Below are positions 9,063 to 16,936 of a DNA stretch of 64,000 nucleotides, in pieces. The stretch comes from CAIJXB01 sp964439595 (GTDB lineage: Bacteria > Chlamydiota > Chlamydiia > Chlamydiales > Rhabdochlamydiaceae). The position numbers were made by a program, and so were the translations under genes. Location of the stretch: assembly GCA_964439595.1 (NCBI GenBank), contig CAYTOK010000006.1:1-64000 (forward strand), written 5' to 3'. How positions within the stretch are numbered: position 1 is the first letter of the stretch; each line of letters opens with the position of its first letter. The notes under the pieces are model-generated. The model had not been told where the DNA came from, made no database searches, and worked only from the letters and a program-made list of their open reading frames with translations.

Positions 9063-9677
9063 TTGGAAAAACCATACAAAGCCATTTTTTTTGACATGCA
9101 AAATGTACTTTTCTACTTTGATAGTAAGAAAATGCATAGACAAATAGCTAATTATTGCCAAATTGAAGAAGTTGAAGTGGTAGCGCTTCTTCAAAAGACA
9201 AAATGGGGAGAGCTCTACGAAAAAGGGGAGATCGATAGCAGGACTTTGTTTCACTATCTACCCCCTCACATCCAAGGAAGTCAAGGTTTTGTCGGTTGGT
9301 TTGAAGCTATCTCTAATGTTTTTGAACCAAACGATCTTATTACTCCCATAATCAAAAAGCTTAAGCAAACAAACATTCCCCTCTTTGTTTGTTCTAACGC
9401 ATGTGAAGCGCATTTTAGTTATGCTTACACGCATTTTCCTTGCTTGCATTTGTTCGATGGGTACATACTTTCTTATGAAATAAAAGCAAGAAAACCGGAA
9501 GAAAAAATGTACTACTGCGCTTTGGAAAAAGCAAAAACCACTAAAGACAACTCCCTCTTTATAGAGGGGGTCAGTGAATACGCTGAAAAAGCGCATTCAC
9601 TCGGTCTTGACAGCGAACTATATATTACCCCAGAAACGCTAAAAAATGAGCTTGTAAAACGAGAAATATTAAACTAA
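9063..9677 (+). CDS. HAD-superfamily hydrolase-like protein with degenerate active site
   Basis: A 204-residue cytoplasmic protein with the layout of HAD subfamily IA phosphatases. Motif I is FFDMQNVL (Asp11), where the second catalytic Asp of DxD is Gln13; motif II is VCSN (Ser111); the motif III Lys is in KARKPEE (about 144); motif IV is FIEGVSEYAE in place of the usual (D/E)D pair. The general acid and one metal ligand therefore appear lost, so it may bind without hydrolysing or use an unusual mechanism. The start is a TTG at 9063 preceded by AAGGGAGCC; no better ATG fits motif I. It lies 7 nt upstream of rnr, probably co-transcribed. Confidence 0.65.
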   Translation: MEKPYKAIFFDMQNVLFYFDSKKMHRQIANYCQIEEVEVVALLQKTKWGELYEKGEIDSRTLFHYLPPHIQGSQGFVGWFEAISNVFEPNDLITPIIKKLKQTNIPLFVCSNACEAHFSYAYTHFPCLHLFDGYILSYEIKARKPEEKMYYCALEKAKTTKDNSLFIEGVSEYAEKAHSLGLDSELYITPETLKNELVKREILN

Positions 9678-9684
9678 GGGCCTA

Positions 9685-11766
9685 ATGGAAAAAAAACCAA
9701 CCGAACAAACGCCGAAAAAAACAGCTAAAAAACCGCATAAAAAACCATTCAAAAAATACAAGAAAAAGTCTAGTAAAAAGCCAGATGTGGTAGTGACTAC
9801 AATCGAAACTTCAAAGTCTACACTTCCTATATTCACAGGGATTTTACGAATGAATCAACGAGGATTTGGTTTTGTAATAGCCCAGGATCAAAAAAGATTT
9901 CCCGAAGATGCCTTTATTGCAAAGCACCTAACAGGCACCGCTATTGATGGAGACCTTGTTGAAGTGGAACTGTTTCCTGAAAGCAAAAAAGACAAAGGAC
10001 CTGAAGGTAAAATCATCGGTATTTTGGAAAGAGGCAGATCTCACTTAGGAGGGATTGTCCGCTTTATAGAGTCCGGAAAAGCTATTATTTACTCCCCTCT
10101 TCTAGGTCCAAACAAGCAAATAACGGCTATTTACAAAGAAGATTCTCCTCTAAAAATAGGTGATAGGGTTATTGTAAAAATAGAAGATTGGGGAAGTCAC
10201 AATAAGCCGATCCTCTCTGAAATTACACAAATTCTAGGTCCTATCACAGATCCCTCTATTGATGTTATTGCAGCTGCTGAAGAGTTTCAAATTGCTAGAG
10301 CCTTTTCTAAAGAAGTTATCAATGAAGCAAAATCTTTTGGAGACAGAGTTTCCTCTAAAGACTGCAAGGGTCGTCTAGACCTTTCAAAAACAGAGTGTTT
10401 TACTATAGACCCGACAACAGCTAGAGATTTTGACGATGCACTATCCCTTTTTAAAGATGATAAAGGATTTTATCAATTGGGTGTACACATTGCAGATGTA
10501 GCCCATTATGTAAAACCGGGAACAGCGCTTGATATTGAAGCAGAAAGACGCTCTAATTCCACCTATTTTCCAGGAGCCTGCCTTCCTATGATTCCGGAAG
10601 AGCTCTCTAATAACTTATGCAGTTTAAAACCCAAGGTAATACGCCTTTGCATCTCTGTCCTTATGACTTTTTCTCCTAAAGGAGACCTGTTACATCATGA
10701 TATCCAAAGAAGTTTTATCAAAAGCGCTAAAAGATTCACCTATGAAGAAGCTAAAAAAGTTCTTGATGCAAAAAAAACAAGTAAATACAAGCCTACTTTA
10801 GAGCTTATGGTGGAGCTTTGCAGGCTTTTAAAACAAAAAAGAAGCGAAAGAGGAAGTATAGACTTTTCTTTACCTGAAATTGTCTTAGATGTCACCCCAG
10901 AAGGAGATCCTTACTCCTTCCACCTTGTTGAATACGATATTACCCACCAGTTAGTAGAAGAATATATGTTAAAAGCCAATGAGGTTGTAGCTAAAAACTT
11001 GAGTTTGAATGGGCAGGATTTGATTTTTAGAGTGCACGATGAACCTGCAGAGGAAACAAGGGAAGATTTTTTTGCTATGGCCAGGTCTTTGGGTTTTACT
11101 TTACCACCCAAGCCCGAAAATACAGACATTCAAAGGCTGTTTGAAAGCGCAAAAAGCACTCCTTTTGCAGAGCAGCTTTCTATTGCCTTTATTAGAAGCA
11201 TGAAACTTGCTAGCTACTCTTCAGATAACATAGGACATTTTGGACTATCCTTAGACGAGTACTGCCATTTTACCAGCCCTATTAGAAGATACCCCGACCT
11301 TATCATTCAAAGACTCCTTTGTGGGGAACATGACAGCTCTAAAAATGTACAAACAATAGCAGAAGGCTGCTCAGCTAAAGAGAGAGTAAGTTTTAAAGCA
11401 GAGCAGAGTGTAAAGACACTCAAAAAATTACGTCTTTTAAAAAAGTGGCACGATGAAGACCCTGAAAGGGTCTATAATTGCCGTATCACAAAAATAAAAC
11501 CTTTTAGCATATTTTTTGAGTTAAGCTCGCTTGGTATAGAAAGCTCTTTCCACGTATCTGAAATCGGTGGAGACTACTTTGTGCATGAGCCCACGAAAAA
11601 CTGCTTTCTCGGGACTAGAACTCACGTTCGCTTCTGCGTTGGAGATACTATTCAAGCTAGAATCAGTTCCTTAGATCTAGTTATTTTAGAAGTGATGTGG
11701 GAGAGAGTATACGAAAATAGCAGATCTTCTTCTAGAGATCAAAAAAAGAAAAGGCGTAGGCGTTAA
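9685..11766 (+). CDS. rnr: Ribonuclease R (RNB-family 3'-5' exoribonuclease)
   Basis: A 693-residue enzyme that degrades structured RNA from the 3' end. The order is a strongly Lys-rich N-terminal tail (1-33), a cold-shock-type domain with FGFV (about 61), the RNB catalytic domain with RDFDDALSL (Asp248, Asp250 and Asp251 of the metal site), the HY.SPIRRYPDL motif (here HFTSPIRRYPDL) and a C-terminal S1 domain (about 610-680), ending in a basic tail. Length and order fit bacterial RNase R. The ATG at 9685 follows AAGGGCC. Confidence 0.95.
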   Translation: MEKKPTEQTPKKTAKKPHKKPFKKYKKKSSKKPDVVVTTIETSKSTLPIFTGILRMNQRGFGFVIAQDQKRFPEDAFIAKHLTGTAIDGDLVEVELFPESKKDKGPEGKIIGILERGRSHLGGIVRFIESGKAIIYSPLLGPNKQITAIYKEDSPLKIGDRVIVKIEDWGSHNKPILSEITQILGPITDPSIDVIAAAEEFQIARAFSKEVINEAKSFGDRVSSKDCKGRLDLSKTECFTIDPTTARDFDDALSLFKDDKGFYQLGVHIADVAHYVKPGTALDIEAERRSNSTYFPGACLPMIPEELSNNLCSLKPKVIRLCISVLMTFSPKGDLLHHDIQRSFIKSAKRFTYEEAKKVLDAKKTSKYKPTLELMVELCRLLKQKRSERGSIDFSLPEIVLDVTPEGDPYSFHLVEYDITHQLVEEYMLKANEVVAKNLSLNGQDLIFRVHDEPAEETREDFFAMARSLGFTLPPKPENTDIQRLFESAKSTPFAEQLSIAFIRSMKLASYSSDNIGHFGLSLDEYCHFTSPIRRYPDLIIQRLLCGEHDSSKNVQTIAEGCSAKERVSFKAEQSVKTLKKLRLLKKWHDEDPERVYNCRITKIKPFSIFFELSSLGIESSFHVSEIGGDYFVHEPTKNCFLGTRTHVRFCVGDTIQARISSLDLVILEVMWERVYENSRSSSRDQKKKRRRR

Positions 11767-11841
11767 TTTTTTCTCTTGAAAAGAGCCTCCCATATATGTA
11801 CTCTGATTCCTAAAACCATTTACTTAGAGGGGCGAGGAGCT

Positions 11842-12495
11842 ATGAAAAAATATTTCCTTACAGGATTAGTTCTCCTACTTCCTGTAGCAGTCACGATCGT
11901 TGTTATTTTTTTTCTTGTGAATTTTTTTACACAACCTTTTATAGGCTTAACTTCAGAAATTATTCATAAATTAAACCTATTCTCTGGTGGATTTCTTTTT
12001 TTAAGCCAGGAACAGGTTATTCAATATGGGAGCCGCATTTTAATTCTAGCTATTTTATTTTTGGCAACAGTCTTGCTTGGAATTTTCACAAGATGGTTTT
12101 TAATTAATAGCTTATTCAAAGTCTGCGATAAAATTCTTCATAGAATCCCTTTAATAAATACAGTATATAAAACTTCCCAAGAGATCATTAAAACGCTTTT
12201 TGTTTCTGACAAAAACTCATTTAAACAAGTAGTTATGGTACCTTTCCCGAGGCCAGGAGTGTATGCTATAGGTCTCATATCTAGAGAATCCCCTGCTATC
12301 TGCAGCCAAGTTGCAGGAGAGCCCCTTACCTCTGTTCTTATTCCTACAACACCTAATCCTACAACAGGGTTTCTCATCATGTTCAAAAAAGAAGAAATCA
12401 TTCTCCTTGATATGAAACCGGAAGAAGCCATTAAGTACATTGTATCTTGCGGCGTTATTTTACCAGGAGAAAAGCCTCCTATAAGCCCAATTTAA
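11842..12495 (+). CDS. DUF502-family membrane protein, first paralog
   Basis: A 217-residue protein of the DUF502 family: MKKYFLTGLVLLLPVAVTI start, two N-terminal membrane helices (about 6-28 and 65-90), then a soluble domain with KTSQEI, VPFPRPGVYAIG and LIPTTPNPTTGF, the family's signature stretches. Function is unknown; it is a broadly distributed inner-membrane protein. I choose the ATG at 11842, preceded by GGGCGAGGAG, over an upstream TTG at 11776 that lacks an RBS. The next gene is a diverged paralog 7 nt downstream. Confidence 0.85.
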   Translation: MKKYFLTGLVLLLPVAVTIVVIFFLVNFFTQPFIGLTSEIIHKLNLFSGGFLFLSQEQVIQYGSRILILAILFLATVLLGIFTRWFLINSLFKVCDKILHRIPLINTVYKTSQEIIKTLFVSDKNSFKQVVMVPFPRPGVYAIGLISRESPAICSQVAGEPLTSVLIPTTPNPTTGFLIMFKKEEIILLDMKPEEAIKYIVSCGVILPGEKPPISPI

Positions 12496-12502
12496 GGTTT
12501 CT

Positions 12503-13150
12503 GTGAAAAAATACTGCCTTATGGGAATTGTTTCCCTACTGCCTGTTGTTATTTCCTTTCTAATTGTTATCTGGGTTATAGAGCTTTTGACAGCTCCATT
12601 TATGTCTATCACCGAAAACTTATTAACCCATGTCCATTTTCTAGAAAAAGAGCCCAGATTAATTATATTTATAAGCCGTATTTTAGTAGTTGCATGTCTA
12701 TTTATCTCAACACTGGTTGTAGGGTGGCTTACAAACAAGTACTTATTTTCCTTTCTTCTACAAAAAATGCACGTATTTTTCTCTAAAATCCCCGGTTTTG
12801 GAGGCCTTTACAAGTTTTCTAAAGATCTAACAAAGGCTATTTTAAGCACGGAAAGTCCCCCTTTTCAGGGGACAGTACTCATTTCTTTTCCCAATAAAGA
12901 ATCGTTAGCACTGGGACTTCTTATAGACCACATTCCCCCCTCTATTAAAAAAGCAGATAAGGGAATTGACGTTGCTGTTTTTGTGCCAACAGCTCCCCAT
13001 CCTATTTCCGGTTTTATTCTTATGACAGCGAAAAATTATGTTTGTCCTGTAGATATGACAACAGAGGAAGTTTTTAAATTTATTATTTCTTGTGGAGTCG
13101 TTCCACCTGCTCGAACTGAAACGCCTTTATCGAGTACAAAACATGTCTAA
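12503..13150 (+). CDS. DUF502-family membrane protein, second paralog
   Basis: A 215-residue paralog of the preceding gene (MKKYCLMGIVSLLPVVISF; later FPNKESLALGLL and VFVPTAPHPISGF aligned with the first protein). It has two membrane helices near the N-terminus and a soluble C-terminal domain. It begins with GTG after AAGG, and its 3' end overlaps the holC start by 8 nt, so the three genes probably form one transcript. The two paralogs may form a heteromer; that is speculation from tandem placement. Confidence 0.85.
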   Translation: MKKYCLMGIVSLLPVVISFLIVIWVIELLTAPFMSITENLLTHVHFLEKEPRLIIFISRILVVACLFISTLVVGWLTNKYLFSFLLQKMHVFFSKIPGFGGLYKFSKDLTKAILSTESPPFQGTVLISFPNKESLALGLLIDHIPPSIKKADKGIDVAVFVPTAPHPISGFILMTAKNYVCPVDMTTEEVFKFIISCGVVPPARTETPLSSTKHV

Positions 13151-13565
13151 AACGCAAGTTATCTTCTATACAGTGCAAAACTCCGTGTCAAAAATAAATG
13201 CTCTTATAAAGCAAGTAGATAAGCATTTATTAGAAAAAGAAAAACTAAAAATTGTTGTCCCTGATAGAGAAACCCTAACCTTTGTAGAAAAAATCCTTTG
13301 GGGACAGCCTAAAGAAAGCTTCCGTCCCCACTCTATAAATATACCACTGCTTCACCAAGATCTTCTTTTAATTACCTTAGAGGCCCCCTCTAACGATAAT
13401 TACTCTATTATTTTTAACCTTTGCCAAACTCCTTATATTTCCACTTTCCCGGTTAAACTTATTTATGAGCTAGAGGATGTAAGTCACCCTCAAAAAGCAG
13501 CTGTCTTCCGTAAAAAATTTCAAATGTATCAAAAAGAAGGCTTTACCATTTCCTCAGGAATCTGA
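13143..13565 (+). CDS. holC: DNA polymerase III chi subunit-like protein
   Basis: A 140-residue protein. The middle (LKIVVPDRETLTFVEKILWG then PKESFRPHSI) matches the chi signature in which a short loop after the LW(S/T)F-type helix carries ESFxPH. Chi links the clamp loader to single-strand binding protein in other bacteria. I choose the ATG at 13143, which overlaps the DUF502 stop; an upstream in-frame ATG at 13092 lies deep inside that gene. The C-terminal half is less conserved, so the call is probable, not certain. Confidence 0.7.
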   Translation: MSKTQVIFYTVQNSVSKINALIKQVDKHLLEKEKLKIVVPDRETLTFVEKILWGQPKESFRPHSINIPLLHQDLLLITLEAPSNDNYSIIFNLCQTPYISTFPVKLIYELEDVSHPQKAAVFRKKFQMYQKEGFTISSGI

Positions 13566-13604
13566 CGCAATAAAGAGCCTGCTGAAAATAGACGTTGTAA
13601 ACGA

Positions 13605-14141
13605 CTAACTCTCAGCTAGCAGTTTAGCTTCAAGAGCCTTTAGAATCGGATCTATTTTTTTGCGACGGCTTTTAGCTATTCTATCAATGAATAGCACACC
13701 GTTTAAATGATCACTCTCATGCATACGTACTCTAGCATTATAACCGGTAAGCTCTTCTTGAAATCGATTGCCATCTAAATCCATGGCTTCAATGACTATC
13801 TGATAGGGCCGTACCACCTTTTCTCGAATCCCCGGTATGGAAAGACATCCTTCCGTTTCTGTAACAGTTTCTTTACTACAGCTTAGTATTTTAGAGTTAA
13901 TATATACTTGATAGTTAGAGGAAAGGGCGCTTTCCCCTCCCTCTAACTCTATGTAATTTCGTAAGACGAAAATACGTAAAAGAGATCCTACCTGAGGAGC
14001 TGCTATACCAATTCCTTTAGCAGCATCCATTGTTTCAACCATATTTTGGATAAGCTCTCGAATTTCAGGAGTTATCACTTCTACATTTTGACATTTGGTT
14101 CGTAAGGTTTTACTGCCATATTTTACAACAGAAAGAATCAT
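13605..14141 (-). CDS. def: Peptide deformylase
   Basis: A 178-residue metalloenzyme that removes the formyl group from nascent N-termini. All three motifs are present: GIGIAAPQVG (43-52), EGCLS (97-101, Cys99 metal ligand) and HESDH (141-145, His141, Glu142, His145). Normal length. It is downstream of secG with 3 nt between stop and start, on the same strand, suggesting co-transcription with secG and tpiA. It converges with holC over about 40 nt. Confidence 0.95.
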   Translation of the reverse strand: MILSVVKYGSKTLRTKCQNVEVITPEIRELIQNMVETMDAAKGIGIAAPQVGSLLRIFVLRNYIELEGGESALSSNYQVYINSKILSCSKETVTETEGCLSIPGIREKVVRPYQIVIEAMDLDGNRFQEELTGYNARVRMHESDHLNGVLFIDRIAKSRRKKIDPILKALEAKLLAES

Positions 14142-14144
14142 TAC

Positions 14145-14432
14145 CTACTCCTCCACTTCTTCCATGGTATAAGGGATCGAAGATACTCCTTTAGAGCCAG
14201 CTTCTGACCAAATGGAAAGCAAAATAGAAACAATAAGAAAACAAAGCGCAAGCCAGGCGGTGAATTTCTTTAAAACATCGGCTGTGGATGTCCCAAATAA
14301 AGAATCCCCGGCATCACCACCAAAAGAAGCCCCGAATCCTAAACTTTTACTTTCTTGAATTAAGATAGCAAAACAAAGAACTACACATAAAAAAAGAAAG
14401 AGAGAAATACTAAAATAAAATAAAAAACCCAT
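14145..14432 (-). CDS. secG: Preprotein translocase subunit SecG
   Basis: A 95-residue protein with two membrane helices (about 2-26 and 52-72) separated by the SecG-type loop with LGFGASFGGDAGDSLFG, as in the family's Gly-rich GxG-F-G segment. SecG joins SecY and SecE in the inner membrane export channel. It sits between tpiA (11 nt) and def (3 nt), a spacing that fits an operon. tpiA-secG adjacency is common in bacteria and supports the call. Confidence 0.9.
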   Translation of the reverse strand: MGFLFYFSISLFLFLCVVLCFAILIQESKSLGFGASFGGDAGDSLFGTSTADVLKKFTAWLALCFLIVSILLSIWSEAGSKGVSSIPYTMEEVEE

Positions 14433-14443
14433 AATGATGTTCC

Positions 14444-15202
14444 TTATGAAGAGTGAATAATTTCTAAAAAACTAGCAGGATTTAAAGAAGCCCCTCCGAC
14501 TAGGGCACCATCAATATTTTCCTTACTAAAAAATTGTTTGGAGTTCTCCGGATTTACGGAACCCCCATATAAAATAGGAATACGTTGTGCGAACTCTTTG
14601 TTAGAAAGAGCACCTAATTTTTCTCGACAAATAAAGTGCATCTCTTCTGCAAGATCAGCTGAAGCACTTTTTCCTGTGCCTATAGCCCAAATAGGCTCGT
14701 AGGCGATAGTTACCTTGAGCAACTCTTCTGGTGAAAAGTTTTGTAATGCATTAACAAGTTGCTCTTCAAGAGTTTTCTTAGCTTGGCCAGCTTCTCTTTG
14801 CTCCAAACTCTCACCTACGCAAAGAATAGGATTTAAATGACAAGAAAGAGCCCTACTAATTTTTTTTCTAATTAGCTCATCACTTTCTTTAAAAAATTGG
14901 CGTCTTTCTGAGTGACCGATGATTGTAAAGCTTGCTCCAACATCCTTTACGAGGGACGCTGACACCTCCCCTGTAAAAGCACCAGAGAGCTCTTCATGGA
15001 TATTTTGCGCACCTATTTCAAGACAACTATTAAAGGACATGCTAGCCATAGCAGATAAAAGGGGATAAGGAACTGCCAATAAAACTCTAGAATGATTTTT
15101 AGAACGATTTTTGAGATAGGGAAAAATAAAATTAAGATATTCCTTAGCAAATTCTAAGGTTCCATGCATTTTCCAATTGCCTGCGATTATCTTTTCTCTC
15201 AT
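14444..15202 (-). CDS. tpiA: Triosephosphate isomerase
   Basis: A 252-residue cytoplasmic glycolytic enzyme interconverting dihydroxyacetone phosphate and glyceraldehyde 3-phosphate. Catalytic segments are GNWKMHG (Lys11), IIGHSERR (His) and AYEPIWAIGTGKSA (Glu), plus the phosphate-binding LYGGSVNP and GALVGGASL. I start at the ATG at 15202 with GGAG 9 nt upstream; a frame reaching 15232 adds ten residues not typical of the family. Divergent from xseA, as in chlamydiae where tpiA neighbours xseA. Confidence 0.95.
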   Translation of the reverse strand: MREKIIAGNWKMHGTLEFAKEYLNFIFPYLKNRSKNHSRVLLAVPYPLLSAMASMSFNSCLEIGAQNIHEELSGAFTGEVSASLVKDVGASFTIIGHSERRQFFKESDELIRKKISRALSCHLNPILCVGESLEQREAGQAKKTLEEQLVNALQNFSPEELLKVTIAYEPIWAIGTGKSASADLAEEMHFICREKLGALSNKEFAQRIPILYGGSVNPENSKQFFSKENIDGALVGGASLNPASFLEIIHSS

Positions 15203-15270
15203 AATGGCTCCAAAAAAGGTAATCATAACCAACCCCCTCTCTTCAAGGCAAGAACTATTAAGGCTTTTTT

Positions 15271-16680
15271 ATGAAAATTTTAAGTGTTTCCGAGTTAACG
15301 CAGGAAATCAAGAATCAATTGGAGAAAAACCTTGCTTCTATCTCAGTTAAAGGAGAAGTAATTAATTTAAAAACCCAATCTTCTGGCCACGTATACTTTA
15401 CACTTAAAGATCGCGACGCGCAGATTTCTGCTGTGTTATTTAAGGGAGCCTCTAAATCAATTACGAGGCCACTTAAAGAGGGTGATAGCGTAGTTGTAAA
15501 AGGAGAAATAACTGTTTATTCTCCGAGAGGAACCTATCAAATTTTAGTAAGAGAAATTACCTATTATGGAATCGGAGAGCTTTTAGCTAAACTTCATGAG
15601 CGCAAAAATAGACTCCAGGCGCTTGGCTACTTTGCTAAGGAGCGAAAAAAGCGACTCCCCGCCTTTCCCAAAGTAATAGGGGTTGTTACAAGCCCAACGG
15701 GCGCTGTCATCCAAGATATTATCCATGTCTTACAAAGAAGACACTCCGGCTTTCAGCTTCTTTTAAATCCTGTTAAAGTACAAGGAGAAGGGGCTAAAGA
15801 AGAAATAGCCAGGGCTATTGATGACTTTAATAAACATCATTTGGTAGACCTTATTATAGTAGGAAGAGGTGGAGGCAGCTTAGAAGATCTCTGGGCATTT
15901 AATGAAGAGATTGTAGTAGAGGCTATCGTGCGCTCTGTTATTCCTATTATTTCTGCCGTGGGACATGAAACAGATTTTTCTTTAAGTGATTTTGCTGCAG
16001 ATATTAGAGCTCCAACACCTTCTGCTGCTGCAGAGATTGCTCTTACAGCCAAAGAGCAGCATGTTAAATTTCTTGAGCAAACAAAAGAAAGGATACACTC
16101 CCAAGCAAAATCTCTTTTGCTTCGCTTAAAAAAACAAATAGAAGGAGCTGTAAAAAACCCTTACATAGTTTCCCCTTATCTTCTTTTATCTCGAAGAATC
16201 CAGGGACTTGATGATATTAAGGGGCAAATCACACATTCCACAAACTCTTTTTTAAAACAGAAAAAGCTAGAGCTTTTGTCTTTAGATAAGCAAAAAAAAG
16301 CTTTAGAGCCTTCTTATCGCATTCAAAACACTAAAAACAAACTCTCTTCTTTACGAAATGCTTATGTTGCTACTTTAAAGCAGCTTCTTAGGGAAAGAAA
16401 AAAAATATTTAACAAAGATGACCTGCAAAAAAAACTCGATAGTGCTTTTTCAATTTCAATAAAAAAGAAAAAAGAAAACTTATCCAAGCTTACCGCTCAC
16501 CTAGTCTCTATAGATCCAAAAAATCTTTTAGCAAAAGGTTACTGCATTCTCTTTTCGGAAAACCAAGATTCAGTTATCCTTTCTACAAAGCAGGTTTCTT
16601 TAGAAAAGAACCTAAAAATCCAGCTAAAAGATGGTGTTATTACAGCCAAACCGCAAGAGGTCATTTATGAGTCCCCCTGA
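15271..16680 (+). CDS. xseA: Exodeoxyribonuclease VII large subunit
   Basis: A 469-residue subunit of ExoVII, which degrades single-stranded DNA from both ends together with XseB. An N-terminal OB fold (VKGEVINLKTQSSGHVYFTLKD) is followed by the catalytic domain with VIGVVTSPTGAVIQDI, IIVGRGGGSLEDLWAFNEE and SAVGHETDFSLSDFAADIRAPTPSAAAE (split here over about 130-265), then a long coiled-coil region (265-420). Normal length. xseB starts inside its last codons, indicating translational coupling. Confidence 0.95.
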   Translation: MKILSVSELTQEIKNQLEKNLASISVKGEVINLKTQSSGHVYFTLKDRDAQISAVLFKGASKSITRPLKEGDSVVVKGEITVYSPRGTYQILVREITYYGIGELLAKLHERKNRLQALGYFAKERKKRLPAFPKVIGVVTSPTGAVIQDIIHVLQRRHSGFQLLLNPVKVQGEGAKEEIARAIDDFNKHHLVDLIIVGRGGGSLEDLWAFNEEIVVEAIVRSVIPIISAVGHETDFSLSDFAADIRAPTPSAAAEIALTAKEQHVKFLEQTKERIHSQAKSLLLRLKKQIEGAVKNPYIVSPYLLLSRRIQGLDDIKGQITHSTNSFLKQKKLELLSLDKQKKALEPSYRIQNTKNKLSSLRNAYVATLKQLLRERKKIFNKDDLQKKLDSAFSISIKKKKENLSKLTAHLVSIDPKNLLAKGYCILFSENQDSVILSTKQVSLEKNLKIQLKDGVITAKPQEVIYESP

Positions 16681-16936
16681 CACACTAAGTTTTGAAAAAG
16701 CATTCTCTCGTCTAGAAGAAATTTTAGAAAAAATGAATGGAGGATCTCTATCTTTAGAAGACTCTATTCGACTTTATGAAGAAGCAGATAAACTCATTCA
16801 ACTTTGCAGCGGGAAACTTATCCAAGCCGAAGCTAAAATTGAAATGCTCGTTAAAAATAGAGAAGGAGATCTTCTACTTTCTGAGGCAGGAACACCTTTA
16901 ACTCAGCCACTACTTTCCTCATCGAGGCTTGATTAA
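16667..16936 (+). CDS. xseB: Exodeoxyribonuclease VII small subunit
   Basis: An 89-residue protein with the XseB helical hairpin: FEKAFSRLEEILEKMNGG, then LSLEDSIRLYEEADKL and CSGKLIQAEAKIEML. It binds the XseA coiled coil. The ATG at 16667 (RBS CAAGAGG just upstream) overlaps the xseA end by 14 nt; an earlier in-frame ATG at 16631 would overlap more and adds residues foreign to the family. The stop TAA shares one base with the dxs ATG. Confidence 0.93.
   Translation: MSPPDTLSFEKAFSRLEEILEKMNGGSLSLEDSIRLYEEADKLIQLCSGKLIQAEAKIEMLVKNREGDLLLSEAGTPLTQPLLSSSRLD

Noticed and set aside
11776..11841. Upstream TTG start for the first DUF502 gene
   Set aside because: No RBS, and the added residues are unlike the family, whereas the ATG at 11842 has GGGCGAGGAG upstream.
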